DNA of 64,000 nucleotides, taken from positions 372,001 to 436,000 of the forward strand of contig DAOSUR010000001.1 in assembly GCA_035378985.1 (NCBI GenBank), in the 5' to 3' direction. Positions within the stretch are counted from its first letter, which is position 1. The number at the start of each line of letters is the position of its first letter. The notes under the pieces are model-generated. The model worked only from the letters and a program-made list of their open reading frames with translations, made no database searches and was not told the origin of the DNA. Source of the stretch: Anaerohalosphaeraceae bacterium. Lineage in GTDB: Bacteria; Planctomycetota; Phycisphaerae; Sedimentisphaerales; Anaerohalosphaeraceae. Of the stretch, positions 49,854 to 58,961 are shown in pieces. The position numbers and the translations under genes are program-made.

Positions 49854-51167
49854 CTATTTTGAGGGCTGACCGGGCAGCCAGGACAAGTCTATCTTCTCCG
49901 GTGCAATGAGGTCTTCATAGGTCTGGCGTCGGCGGATGACGGCGAATCGGCTGCCGTCCACGAGAACCTCTGCACAAAGAGGACGGGCGTTGTAATTGCT
50001 CGCCATGGTAAAGCCGTAGGCCCCGGCGGTAAAAATCGCCAGACAGTCCCCCCGCTGCACCGGCGGCAGGAGCCGTTCTTTGGCAAAATAATCCGTGCTT
50101 TCGCAGATGGGGCCGACGACATCAACCTTTTCCATTCCGGGCATAGCGGGCTCTTTGACGCGGGCGGGCGGCACCAGGCGTTCCGGCACCGACGTCGGCC
50201 AGATAAAATGAAACGCCTCATACAGACAGGGGCGAATCAGGTCATTCATTCCCGCATCGACAATCACAAAGGTTTTCTGTCCGCCGACCTTTTTGTACAG
50301 CACCTTGGTCAGCAGAATCGCCGCATTGGCAATGATGCTCTTGCCCGGTTCGAGAATCAGTTTCAGGCCTGCTTTTTTCAGCAAGGGCACCAGACCGGCG
50401 GCATAATCCGCCGCCGAAGGCACCGTATCGCTCTCATAATCGGCCCCGTAGCCGCCGCCCAAATCGAGGGTGTCAATCCGAAACCCCTCCCGGCGAAGCT
50501 GCTCAATCAGCGGCAGTATTTTCTGAACCGCATTCACATAAGGGTCGATAGTCTTACCGCCGGAACCCAAATGAACATGAATGGCTGACAATTCCACCAT
50601 TCCATTGCGTCCGTACTCGGCAAAAACTTTCTTGGCCCGTTCAATGTCGACACCGAATTTGGTTTCCTTCACGCCGGTCGTAATATGCTTATGAGAATCA
50701 TACTGAATATCGGGGTTCACCCGCAGGGCGCCTTTGGCCGTTTTGCCGTGTTTTTTGCACAGGTCAATCAGGTTCTGCAGTTCCGCTTCTGATTCGATAT
50801 TAAAATAGGCAATGCCCGCCTCGAGGGCATCCAGAATTTCCCGGTCGGTCTTGCCGACGCCGGCAAAAACAATTTTGGACAGGTCGGCTCCGGCCTGACG
50901 GGCGCGGTACAGTTCCCCGCCGGAGACAATATCAAAGCCGCTGCCGGCCTGGGCCAGCAGGCGGAGGATATGAATATTTCCGCAGGCCTTGATGGAATAG
51001 CAAATCGTTGTCTCCACCCCTGCATAGGCCTTCTGTATTTTGGTAAAGTGGTCCAGAATTGTCGCTTTGCTGTAGAGATAAACCGGCGTGCCGACGGCCT
51101 GAGCAACGGCCTCCACGGGCACGTCTTCCGCGAATAAGCGACCTTTTCTATATTGAAAACTGTCCAT
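49854..51167 (-). CDS. lysA: Diaminopimelate decarboxylase
   Basis: 437 residues; start at 51167 because AAAGG lies five bases upstream. It is a fold-type III PLP enzyme: TTICYSIKACGN contains the PLP Lys, then SGFDIVSGGELYRA, IHVHLGSGG, DLGGGYGADY, LEPGKSI, VDAGMNDLIRPCLYEAFH, and the active-site Cys in VGPICESTDYFAKER. It decarboxylates meso-diaminopimelate to L-lysine in the cytoplasm. No other lysine gene is adjacent. It follows hypB by 61 bp on the same strand. Confidence 0.96.
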   Translation of the reverse strand: MDSFQYRKGRLFAEDVPVEAVAQAVGTPVYLYSKATILDHFTKIQKAYAGVETTICYSIKACGNIHILRLLAQAGSGFDIVSGGELYRARQAGADLSKIVFAGVGKTDREILDALEAGIAYFNIESEAELQNLIDLCKKHGKTAKGALRVNPDIQYDSHKHITTGVKETKFGVDIERAKKVFAEYGRNGMVELSAIHVHLGSGGKTIDPYVNAVQKILPLIEQLRREGFRIDTLDLGGGYGADYESDTVPSAADYAAGLVPLLKKAGLKLILEPGKSIIANAAILLTKVLYKKVGGQKTFVIVDAGMNDLIRPCLYEAFHFIWPTSVPERLVPPARVKEPAMPGMEKVDVVGPICESTDYFAKERLLPPVQRGDCLAIFTAGAYGFTMASNYNARPLCAEVLVDGSRFAVIRRRQTYEDLIAPEKIDLSWLPGQPSK

Positions 51168-51228
51168 AAAAACCTTTCGAATAATTCTGCCTTCGTCTGA
51201 ATGAAATTTCGGACGAGGTACTATAGCC

Positions 51229-51885
51229 CTACGGCTGTTTTTTTTCAAGATGCCGTCGGAGCCAGTCGTACCAGGCGTCTATCCCTTCGCCGGTGGCGGC
51301 CGACAGCTGCAGCACCGGCGCCTGGGGATTGACGGTATGAATATCCGCCAAAACACGCGAAAGGTCGAAGGGAACATAGGGAAGCAAATCAATCTTGTTC
51401 AGGACAATTACGGATGCGCCGGCAAATGTTCCGGGGTATTTGGCGGGCTTGTCGTCCCCCTCCGGGACGGACAAAATCACAACCCGGCCGCTTTCACCCA
51501 AATCAAAAGCGGACGGACAGACCAGATTGCCGACATTTTCGATAAAGACAAGGTCCAGCGTTTGGGCGTCAATCATTTTGAGGGCATTATGGACCTGTTC
51601 GGCGGACAAATGACAGGCCCCTTTGGTCTCGATTTGAAAGGCGCGGGCGCCGGCGGCCTGAATCCGGCGGGCATCGTTATCCGTCTCTATATCCCCTTCG
51701 ATAACGCCGATGGCGTACCGCTCTTTCAAATCCCGGATGGTTCTCTCGAGCAGTGCGGTCTTGCCGGCACCCGGAGAAGAAATGACATTCAGACAAAAAA
51801 CCTTATGTTCGGCAAAAAACTGTCTGTTTTTGGCGGCCGCTTCCTCGTTGCGGCTTAAAATTTTCTGATTCAGCGAAACCTTCAT
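51229..51885 (-). CDS. hypB: Hydrogenase/urease nickel incorporation GTPase HypB
   Basis: 218 residues of a SIMIBI GTPase: P-loop VISSPGAGKTALLE, GVIEGDIETDNDARRI, the metal site region TKGACHLSAEQVHNAL (Cys-His), VFIENVGNLVCPSAFDLGE, and VLNKIDLLPYV (NKxD). HypB with HypA loads nickel into [NiFe] hydrogenase. The extra N-terminal metal motif of E. coli HypB is absent, which is common. The ATG overlaps the hypA stop by four bases (ATGA), so the pair is translationally coupled. No hydrogenase structural gene is in the window. Confidence 0.95.
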   Translation of the reverse strand: MKVSLNQKILSRNEEAAAKNRQFFAEHKVFCLNVISSPGAGKTALLERTIRDLKERYAIGVIEGDIETDNDARRIQAAGARAFQIETKGACHLSAEQVHNALKMIDAQTLDLVFIENVGNLVCPSAFDLGESGRVVILSVPEGDDKPAKYPGTFAGASVIVLNKIDLLPYVPFDLSRVLADIHTVNPQAPVLQLSAATGEGIDAWYDWLRRHLEKKQP

Positions 51886-52229
51886 TGTTTGTCCTCAAAC
51901 TCGATTTCCTCCAGCAGAAGCGGGGCATCCGGTTCAATGTCAAAGTCCTCGCTGCGGCATTGCGGGCAAAGCGGAGTCATCAGGTTCAGCTCAAAGACCG
52001 TTCGACACGCCCGACAGGACGCCCGAAGCGGAATCTGACGGATTTGCAGGAGCATTCCCTGGCACACGGTGCCCGCCGCCGCCGTTTCGAACGCAAACTT
52101 CATCGCCTCTTCATTGAGGGCGTTAAACTGCCCGCAGGACACCACCGCCCGAACCGGTCTGGCCTTCAGTTTTTCGGCATGCTCAAGGATGGTGCGCAGG
52201 ACATTTTCGGCGACGACCGTTTCGTGCAT
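51882..52229 (-). CDS. hypA: Hydrogenase nickel metallochaperone HypA
   Basis: 115 residues, typical size. It begins MHETVVAENV; the N-terminal Met-His-Glu is the nickel-binding site of HypA. The zinc domain has two Cys pairs, CRACRTVF and CPQCRSED. It delivers Ni to the hydrogenase large subunit precursor with HypB. The ATG overlaps the hypE stop by one base (TGATG) and its stop overlaps the hypB start, giving a tight hypE-hypA-hypB unit. Confidence 0.95.
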   Translation of the reverse strand: MHETVVAENVLRTILEHAEKLKARPVRAVVSCGQFNALNEEAMKFAFETAAAGTVCQGMLLQIRQIPLRASCRACRTVFELNLMTPLCPQCRSEDFDIEPDAPLLLEEIEFEDKQ

Positions 52230-53245
52230 CAGCAAATCCTCGGCAAATCGCGTCCATAGGGCATCGGCACAATCCGCCGTCCGCCGATGCGGGTACACAG
52301 CTCCACCAGCGGAGTATCGTCGGATTTGCTGACTCGGCCGATAAGGGCCGCCCGTTTGCCCAGCGGATGCTTTCGGCACACCTCGAGGGCCTTGCCGGCC
52401 GCCTCTTCGGAAACAACAACCGCCGCCTTGCCCTCATTGGCGATATGGAGGATATCCAGCCCGAGCATCTCCGCGGCGGCACGGACCGCCGGCTCGACCG
52501 GCAGCGCCGCTTCCTCGATTTCTATCGACACCCCGGCACCGGAGGCGATTTCGTTCAGGACGGCCGCCAGCCCGCCGCGCGTCGGGTCGCGCAGAAACTT
52601 AATCCCGTCCCCGCAGGCTTCAATCAGTTCTTCAATCAGACCGTTCAGACAGGCACAATCGCTCTGAAGACTTCCGTCAAACGGGATATCGCCGCGTTTG
52701 GACAGAATCGTCATTCCATGGTCGCCGAGCGTACCGTTGATCAAAATCCGATCGCCCCGGGCTATCCGCTCAAACCCCAGCCGGGCCTTCTCCCAGGGCA
52801 GACCGATGCCTGCGGTATTGATGAACAAGCCGTCAGCCGCTCCTTTTTCGACGACTTTGGTATCGCCGGTCACAATGGATACGCCCGCCTGACGGGCCGC
52901 TTGCGCAGCACTTGCCAGAATCGTCTGCAAGTCGGCCAAGGGGAGCCCCTCTTCGATAATCAGGGCCAAACTGAGAACCAGCGGGCGAGCCCCGGATACG
53001 GCCAAATCATTGACGGTGCCGCAGACAGCCAGCTTGCCGATGTCGCCGCCCGGAAAAAACAGAGGCCGCACGACAAAACTGTCGGTCGTAAAGCAGAGCG
53101 GCTGAGTGCCGGCCGACACCCGAGCCGCATCCAGAAGCGGCTTGTCCGGCTGTCCGAAATGGGGCACAATCACCCGCCGGATGAGGTCCTCCATCAGACG
53201 GCCGCCGCCGCCGTGTGCCAGCAGAATGGTTGAAGTTTCATCCAT
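52229..53245 (-). CDS. hypE: Carbamoyl dehydratase HypE
   Basis: 338 residues; ATG at 53245 gives the family start (MDETSTILLAHGGGGRLMEDLI). PurM-like ATP-binding segments: DSFVVRPLFFPGGDIGKLAVCGTVNDLAVSGA, VTGDTKVVEKG, LRDPTRGGLAAVLNEIA. The protein ends with PRIC, the C-terminal Cys that carries the carbamoyl group and is dehydrated to thiocyanate for the hydrogenase CN ligands. The Shine-Dalgarno is weak. HypC, D and F are not in this window. Situated just downstream of a dockerin/prepilin pair and close to the NuoE-NuoF-type cluster. Confidence 0.95.
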   Translation of the reverse strand: MDETSTILLAHGGGGRLMEDLIRRVIVPHFGQPDKPLLDAARVSAGTQPLCFTTDSFVVRPLFFPGGDIGKLAVCGTVNDLAVSGARPLVLSLALIIEEGLPLADLQTILASAAQAARQAGVSIVTGDTKVVEKGAADGLFINTAGIGLPWEKARLGFERIARGDRILINGTLGDHGMTILSKRGDIPFDGSLQSDCACLNGLIEELIEACGDGIKFLRDPTRGGLAAVLNEIASGAGVSIEIEEAALPVEPAVRAAAEMLGLDILHIANEGKAAVVVSEEAAGKALEVCRKHPLGKRAALIGRVSKSDDTPLVELCTRIGGRRIVPMPYGRDLPRIC

Positions 53246-53291
53246 TCCGAAGATTGTAACAGACACAGCCGGGCAATTCAATCCGAGAATC

Positions 53292-54074
53292 TCAGTCGCC
53301 GGACAGGTCGAATTCGTCGGCCAGCTCGAACCGCTTGAGGATTTCCTCGAGGGCATCATACGGCCGGGCGCCGACATCAACCGTAAAGCGGTCGTCGGAG
53401 TTGTCGGCGGAGCGGACGGCCCCATCCGCATACAGCAGATTGACCGTTTTGCGCAGATGACTGGTCCGGGTAAACACTCCAAAGGCCTCCAGCGACGGAT
53501 GTACCAGAAACTGCACGTCCATCACCAGCGCACGAATGCGGCGGCCGTTTCGGTTTTTTCCCAGATCGCTGAGCCGGATGTGAAACGTATCCGGCTTGCC
53601 GCTCAGCAGGGCAACGGAGGCGTGGCGGTAATAATAATCGCTCTGGGCCTGGCGGCGCCCGACATTGGCCAGCTGCCTGTCGGCCTCAGAGGGCTGGTCG
53701 GCCCCCGGACAGAACAGCACCTTGGGCTGTTCGGACAAATAGCCGTTCAGCAAAAGCCCCAGCCCGACGGGACGACCGTCCAGCAGCGACAGGAGACTGG
53801 TGACATTGCCGGTGGCCGTATAAAAATTATGCCCCATAATCGGCAGCCCTTCGGGGCCGAAGGGAATCGTGTCATTGTAATCGTAGGCATAGGCCCGTAT
53901 CGCCAGCCCCACCTGGCGCAGATTGGACAGACACACCGTCTTTTTGGCTCTCTGACGAGCGGCGCGAAGCGAAGGCAGCAGGATAGAAACCAGCAGGACC
54001 ACGACCGCAAGGACAGTCAGCAGTTCCAGCAGTGTAAAACCATATCCGCCCCGTTGAAGCCGCTCCCTTTTCAT
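53292..54074 (-). CDS. Type II secretion-like prepilin
   Basis: 260 residues. The short basic leader MKRERLQRGGY precedes GFTLLELLTVLAVVVLLVSI, a class III prepilin signal. The body has NLRQVGLAIRAYAYDYNDT, typical of the planctomycete pseudopilin-like family, and a HLRKTVNLLYADGAVRSA segment resembling the H-X9-DG motif. Its ATG overlaps the stop of the dockerin protein gene by four bases, so the two are translationally coupled. Function unknown; pairing with a dockerin protein repeats the arrangement seen at 20280-24336. Confidence 0.83.
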   Translation of the reverse strand: MKRERLQRGGYGFTLLELLTVLAVVVLLVSILLPSLRAARQRAKKTVCLSNLRQVGLAIRAYAYDYNDTIPFGPEGLPIMGHNFYTATGNVTSLLSLLDGRPVGLGLLLNGYLSEQPKVLFCPGADQPSEADRQLANVGRRQAQSDYYYRHASVALLSGKPDTFHIRLSDLGKNRNGRRIRALVMDVQFLVHPSLEAFGVFTRTSHLRKTVNLLYADGAVRSADNSDDRFTVDVGARPYDALEEILKRFELADEFDLSGD

Positions 54075-54880
54075 TCAGAATCCTGCTGCAGCCACAGGTC
54101 CGCTAAAAGAATCAGGTCTTCTACATCCACCAATCCGTCACCGGTCAAGTCGCTCATCGACCAGGTTTGTTTGAGCCAGTCTTCCGCCAGAACGGCAAAG
54201 TCCGCCAAATTCACCAATCCGTCGCTGGTCAGGTCCGGTTGGTGCGGATACTCATAGACCCGTACATTGTCCAAATCCCAGTATCCTCCGCCCTGCCCGA
54301 CGGCCCGCAGCGAAATACCAATCGCTTTGCCGGCCCAGGGGTCGCTTTCCTGAACCGTCGGCAGATACAGCGTAAACGTCCGCAGATAATTGCGGACAAT
54401 CGCAGAGCCCGGAACCAGAATCGTATGAAAATCATTGGCATCGGCACCGGCATAAAAGCCGATACTCAGATAATCCATCGGCTCCTGGGCACGCGGCGGA
54501 AAACGCGTAGAAGGACAGACATCCACCAGCAGCCGATAGGAATGTCCGACTTGAAAAACCGAGGAAAGCGTCTGAAGAAATGCATTGCCGGAGGCCGTGT
54601 TCAGAAAAGCCAGCTGTGCCCCGTCCGCATTAAAAATATGGTCTCCGGCCGGACTGTTGGGGTCGGTGTTCAGAAAAGTTCCCGTATTGGAACTATAAAG
54701 CGGGTCTAAGTCCAGTTCCGTCCAGAAAGGAGCTATCGGAATGGCGTAAAAAGGGTTCTGAACCGGATCAATGATGGGAATTTCAAAGGAATGATTGGCC
54801 ACAAAAAGCGAGGCCCCCTGAGCCGTCATCAAAAGCCCTGCAAGAATCCCCAGCCCTGTCAGACAACGAAGCGAAGTCAT
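54071..54880 (-). CDS. Secreted beta-sandwich protein with dockerin-like repeats
   Basis: 269 residues with a signal peptide (LRCLTGLGILAGLLMTAQGA); AGGAGG nine bases before the ATG. Residues ~22-210 resemble a PEP-CTERM/CBM-like sandwich (LFVANHSFEIPIID; LAFLNTASGNAFLQTL; YWDLDNVRVYEYP). The C-terminus has two calcium-loop repeats, DLTSDGLVNLADFAVLAEDWL and DLTGDGLVDVEDLILLADLWL, a dockerin type I-like pair. No catalytic residues are recognised. It may attach glycan-binding or structural parts to a cohesin-bearing partner, none of which is in the window. Confidence 0.8.
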   Translation of the reverse strand: MTSLRCLTGLGILAGLLMTAQGASLFVANHSFEIPIIDPVQNPFYAIPIAPFWTELDLDPLYSSNTGTFLNTDPNSPAGDHIFNADGAQLAFLNTASGNAFLQTLSSVFQVGHSYRLLVDVCPSTRFPPRAQEPMDYLSIGFYAGADANDFHTILVPGSAIVRNYLRTFTLYLPTVQESDPWAGKAIGISLRAVGQGGGYWDLDNVRVYEYPHQPDLTSDGLVNLADFAVLAEDWLKQTWSMSDLTGDGLVDVEDLILLADLWLQQDSE

Positions 54881-54911
54881 TTCACCATACCTCCTAAATC
54901 TGTATCAAATC

Positions 54912-57380
54912 CTAATTGACATTCTTTTTTGCAGCATTTTGGCGAATGGAATAGACCATCAGCGTATTGCCGCGCCGCACAAAAAACCGCCCGCGGCTGA
55001 TGACCGGATGCGTCCAGTGCTGCTTGTCGCCCAGCGTAATGGTCATTTCGCTGACGGGCACAAATTCTTTCGGGTCGGCCTTAATCAGACCGATGACACC
55101 GGGTTTTTCCGCATAGGCATAAAAAAGCCCGTCCGCCCAGAGAATCGAGCCCTTGTTGTGCCACCGCTGGGCATACATCAGCTCGCCGGTCTTCCAATCA
55201 ATGCAGGCCCAAAGCCCGTCCTCGTTATTTTTCCAGGTCGAACCGTACACGTAACCGTCGTGAAAAACCACACCGCCGTGATGGCAGTCGAATTCCTGAT
55301 TGGTCCATTCCCGCTGGAGCGACCAGCCGTCCTGCGTAAACGTAAACTTAATCGAGCCCATATCATAGCCGCTGACAAACAGCAGCCCCCCTTCATAAAA
55401 AATCGGAGTATTGCAATGCACACCCCAGTTGCGGCCTTTGATATAATCCTTCATCGGATATTTCCAGAAGAGCTGTCCGGAAGCGGCATCGACGGCAAAG
55501 AGATAATTTTCCGTCATTCCGGCCAGGATGGTTCGTCCGGCCCATTGAAAAATCGCCGGAGTGCAGTAGGAAGCCGTATCATTCAGACTTTCCGTTGTCC
55601 AGACGACGTGCCCTTTTTGGGCATCGACCGCCGCCATGGTGGTTTTCGGACCGCCGATGGTCACAAAGACTTTCCCCTCCGCCACAATCGGCGCCATCGA
55701 CACCCCCCAGCGAGGCAAAGGCCCCTGAAACTCAGTGTACAGTTCCGCCGCCCACTTTTCCCGGCCGGTCTCAGGAGAAAAACACACAAGCCGACCCTGA
55801 CCGCTAAGGACATAAAGAAGGCCGTCAGCCGCAACAGGAGCTCCGCGTACGCCCGGGAAAGAACCGGTCCACTCCGGACCGTAGTCGGCAGTCCAGAGCC
55901 GATTGCCGTCCCAATCCAGACAAGTCAGGACGCCGCGTTTATCTTTCAGCCCTGTAACAAAAATCTTCCGCTCCGCCACACAAACCGACGAGTATCCGTC
56001 GCCCAGATCGTCGGCCTTCCAGAGCAGCTGCAGGCCTTCGGCAGGCCATTCCTTCAGCAAGCCGGTCTCCGGGCTCCGATTGTCCCGATTCGGCCCCCGC
56101 CAACAGGCCCAATCCGACCCTGCGGACGGTTCGGCCATCTCGGAAGCGGCCAGAATCGGCGGCGAATCCAGCAAGGAGGCAGCCGGTTTGCGGCGGACAT
56201 CGATGCAGACCAGATCGCCCTTGGCGTTGCGGGCATAAATCAGGCCGTTGGACAAAACCGGCATCGTCCAGCAGCGGCCCTTGAGAATCGGAGCCGAGGC
56301 AATCACGGAGAACTCTTTCGGAGAGGCGGGAGCAATCATCAGACGCCCGTTTTCGCTCAAAACAATCAGCTTGCCCGCCGCCGCCGTCAGCGTACCCTTG
56401 CCGACGCTTTTTTCCGTCCACTGCACCTGACCGGTCTTCCAATCCAGGCAAACCAGCTGATTGTCATCAATTCCGTACACGCAGCCGTCCAGCAGAATCG
56501 GACCGGAAAGCTGCGAGCGGAGGTTTTTGTTTTCCCAGACCCTCTTCGGCCCTTCCGGCAGAACCTTCAGAACCGAAGCCCCCCGATTGTAGCCGGAGGT
56601 AATCAGAATCTCATCATCCCAAACAACCGGATCAGAAGCATTTACGTCCCAGTCAGTCTTCCACGGGTACGCCCACAAAACGCGGCCGTCCTCCGGTGCG
56701 ACACTGTATAAATGGTCTTTGCTGAACAGAAGAACCTCAAATCGATCCTGTCGGGGAAAAATCACAGCGGTGGCATATCCGCAGGGTTCCTTCTCGCTTT
56801 GCCAAAGGACGGCGCCGGTGTCTTTGTGCAGGGCTACACCCGTTAAACCCGCATTCAAAAAAATGCGGTCGCCCGCAATCAGCGGAGAACCCGCATAGCC
56901 CCACTCCGGCTTTTTGAGGTCGGCATTCTGCTGCCAAATCACCGCCCCGCTGTTGAGGTCCAGACAGAAAACCTTGCCGGTTTTGCTGATGGTATAGACC
57001 TTTCCCTGATGAATGGTCGGCGTCGCATTCGGCCCTCCCTCGTACAAATTGGGGGTCAGGGGTTCATCATAGGTATGCTTCCAGAGGAGTACGCCGGTTT
57101 GGACATCGAAACACCAGACAACATCGGTGTTTTTGTTGATATTCCCCATCGTCACGGCCTTGCCTTCGGCCACAGAAACCGCCGAAAACCCCGTCCCCAC
57201 AGAAGCCGTCCAAAGGGGCTTGGCGGAATCAGACAGAACCATCGGGTCCCAATCCTTCTCCGAAGAAATGCCGTCGTGATTCGGTCCTCTCCAGCAGGGC
57301 CAGTCCGCTGCATGTGTCATTGAAACGAAACCAAGAAAAACTAAAGCTGCAACAAACCTCTTCTTTTCAATCCGCATCAT
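54912..57380 (-). CDS. Tandem-duplicated PQQ-type beta-propeller protein (BamB-like)
   Basis: 822 residues; start at 57380 with GGAGAG ahead of two ATGs. Signal peptide RFVAALVFLGFVSMTHAA. Two complete propellers follow, each opened by the same motif: WPCWRGPNHDG (~25) and WACWRGPNRDN (~430). Repeats of the type GKVFCLDLNSGAVIWQQ, LVCLDWKTGQVQW and LYVLSGQGRLVCFSPETGREKW are typical PQQ_2 blades. No quinone-binding residues can be confirmed; most such planctomycete propellers are thought not to bind PQQ. It follows the iron-sulfur/FAD gene by 18 bp on the same strand and may dock to the redox complex from the outside of the membrane. Confidence 0.8.
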   Translation of the reverse strand: MMRIEKKRFVAALVFLGFVSMTHAADWPCWRGPNHDGISSEKDWDPMVLSDSAKPLWTASVGTGFSAVSVAEGKAVTMGNINKNTDVVWCFDVQTGVLLWKHTYDEPLTPNLYEGGPNATPTIHQGKVYTISKTGKVFCLDLNSGAVIWQQNADLKKPEWGYAGSPLIAGDRIFLNAGLTGVALHKDTGAVLWQSEKEPCGYATAVIFPRQDRFEVLLFSKDHLYSVAPEDGRVLWAYPWKTDWDVNASDPVVWDDEILITSGYNRGASVLKVLPEGPKRVWENKNLRSQLSGPILLDGCVYGIDDNQLVCLDWKTGQVQWTEKSVGKGTLTAAAGKLIVLSENGRLMIAPASPKEFSVIASAPILKGRCWTMPVLSNGLIYARNAKGDLVCIDVRRKPAASLLDSPPILAASEMAEPSAGSDWACWRGPNRDNRSPETGLLKEWPAEGLQLLWKADDLGDGYSSVCVAERKIFVTGLKDKRGVLTCLDWDGNRLWTADYGPEWTGSFPGVRGAPVAADGLLYVLSGQGRLVCFSPETGREKWAAELYTEFQGPLPRWGVSMAPIVAEGKVFVTIGGPKTTMAAVDAQKGHVVWTTESLNDTASYCTPAIFQWAGRTILAGMTENYLFAVDAASGQLFWKYPMKDYIKGRNWGVHCNTPIFYEGGLLFVSGYDMGSIKFTFTQDGWSLQREWTNQEFDCHHGGVVFHDGYVYGSTWKNNEDGLWACIDWKTGELMYAQRWHNKGSILWADGLFYAYAEKPGVIGLIKADPKEFVPVSEMTITLGDKQHWTHPVISRGRFFVRRGNTLMVYSIRQNAAKKNVN

Positions 57381-57398
57381 AGAGCCGCTCTCCACGTA

Positions 57399-58961
57399 CT
57401 ATCGATTTTTCAGTGCCCACGCACCGGTTGGACAAACTTGTACACACAAACGACCCGCTTCTCCTGCCGCCAAATCAGGTGCTTTATCCAGAGCAGCGGA
57501 AACCTGCATCCCAAACCCCCTGCCGCGGAAGGTCAGGCCTTCCGAAAGATTGTTTCTGTTTAAAACCTGTACACAAAGTCCGCATTGAATACATTTCCCG
57601 GATTCAAACACAACCTCCCAATGAGAATCTGCACGCGCATATTGTCTACGTTGCCCCTTATACGTCCCGACAACGGGCTTCAGTTCAGTAGAAAGTTGAC
57701 GTAATTTGCAGTTTTTCTTTTTCCGACAATCACAATGCAGACACCGACGGGCCTCTCGGACCACTTCCTCCTCCGAAAAACCCATTTCGGGGTCGGCTGG
57801 CTCTACTCTTGATATCAAATCAGCCGAAGAGACAAATTTTCGCCATTCTTCCTCCGTTAAGGCTCCTAAACGGCTGTGAAACTCCGACGGTTCTCCTGCT
57901 GCCTTGCCTCCCATAAGATACTGATGAATAGTGAGGGCGGCGAGCTTGCCGTCTGCAACGGCCTTGACACAATGACGGCGGCTGCCGATAAGTCCCCCGC
58001 CAGCAAAGACTCCCTCCCGCGAGGTTTGAAGGGTTGAATGGTCCACTTCGATGTGTCCATCCTTCATTCGAAGCTGGGATGCCAAATGCTCATCCGCTGC
58101 CCCTCCACCGAGAGCTAGAAAAACTGCATCAAATTCTCGATGCAGATTCTCCAAATAAAAATCTCTCCCCAATTTCTGGTTTGGACGGAAAGAAACCCCC
58201 AAATCAAAAATCTGCCCAATCTCCCGCTCCAATATCGTTTCCGGGAGCTTTTCCTGCAGCTGCCTGCACCGCAGCATCCCGCCGGCTTTGTCTTTCTGCT
58301 CAAAAATCACGCATGGATGCCCATGTCGAGCCAGATAATACGCCGCGGAAAGTCCGCAGGGACCGGCCCCAACCACGGCAACTTTCTTTCCGCTGGAGGG
58401 CCTGCAAATGGGTCGATACGGTGTCGGCGACTGCAAATCTCTATCGGCGGCAAACCGCTTCAACAGACAGATCGAGACGGCCTGGTCCTGACGGGCTCGT
58501 CGGCAGACCCTTTCGCACGGAGCCGGACAAATGCGGCCCAACACCGCAGGCAAAGCAAGGTCTCTTTTGACAATCTCTATAGCTTTTGTCCATTCTCCGG
58601 CGGCCAGATATCGAATCATCCGCGGGATATCCATCCCCGCCGGACAGCCCGAACGGCACGGCCCTTCGCAATCGCCGATGTGATCGCTTAAAAGCAACTC
58701 GAGCGCGGCGCGGCGAGCCGCTAAAATCTGCGGTGTATTCGTCCGCACCCGCATTCCTTCTTCCGCCATCAACGCACAGGAAGGCATCAGGCCGCTGAAG
58801 CCCTCCACCTCCACCACACACACCATACAGCTGGAAGACGGCTCAAAGTCTTGGCGATAGCAGAGCGCAGGGATAGGAATGCCGAGGGACCGGGCGGCCT
58901 GCAAAACCGTCGTGCCCGGCGGCACCTGCACCGTTTGATTGTCAATCACCAGCGTAATCAT
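57399..58961 (-). CDS. 2Fe-2S / 4Fe-4S / FAD protein of GltD-like type lacking the NAD(P)-binding domain
   Basis: 520 residues; the ATG overlaps the NuoE-NuoF stop (ATGA). Residues 1-75 form a plant-type [2Fe-2S] domain (C34, C45, C48, C62), then a GltD/DPYD-type double [4Fe-4S] region (CEGPCRSGC 98-106 and CPAPCERVC 145-153), and the FAD-binding motif KKVAVVGAGPCGLSAAYYL (GxGxxG at 198-203). After FDAVFLALGGG the sequence goes almost directly to STLQTSREGVFAGGG, so the second Rossmann domain of GltD, about 150 residues that bind NAD(P)H, is missing. A C-terminal region adds CIQCGLC and CVQVCPTG clusters. Likely an electron-transfer partner of the NuoE-NuoF fusion; acceptor unknown. Confidence 0.8.
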   Translation of the reverse strand: MITLVIDNQTVQVPPGTTVLQAARSLGIPIPALCYRQDFEPSSSCMVCVVEVEGFSGLMPSCALMAEEGMRVRTNTPQILAARRAALELLLSDHIGDCEGPCRSGCPAGMDIPRMIRYLAAGEWTKAIEIVKRDLALPAVLGRICPAPCERVCRRARQDQAVSICLLKRFAADRDLQSPTPYRPICRPSSGKKVAVVGAGPCGLSAAYYLARHGHPCVIFEQKDKAGGMLRCRQLQEKLPETILEREIGQIFDLGVSFRPNQKLGRDFYLENLHREFDAVFLALGGGAADEHLASQLRMKDGHIEVDHSTLQTSREGVFAGGGLIGSRRHCVKAVADGKLAALTIHQYLMGGKAAGEPSEFHSRLGALTEEEWRKFVSSADLISRVEPADPEMGFSEEEVVREARRCLHCDCRKKKNCKLRQLSTELKPVVGTYKGQRRQYARADSHWEVVFESGKCIQCGLCVQVLNRNNLSEGLTFRGRGFGMQVSAALDKAPDLAAGEAGRLCVQVCPTGAWALKNR

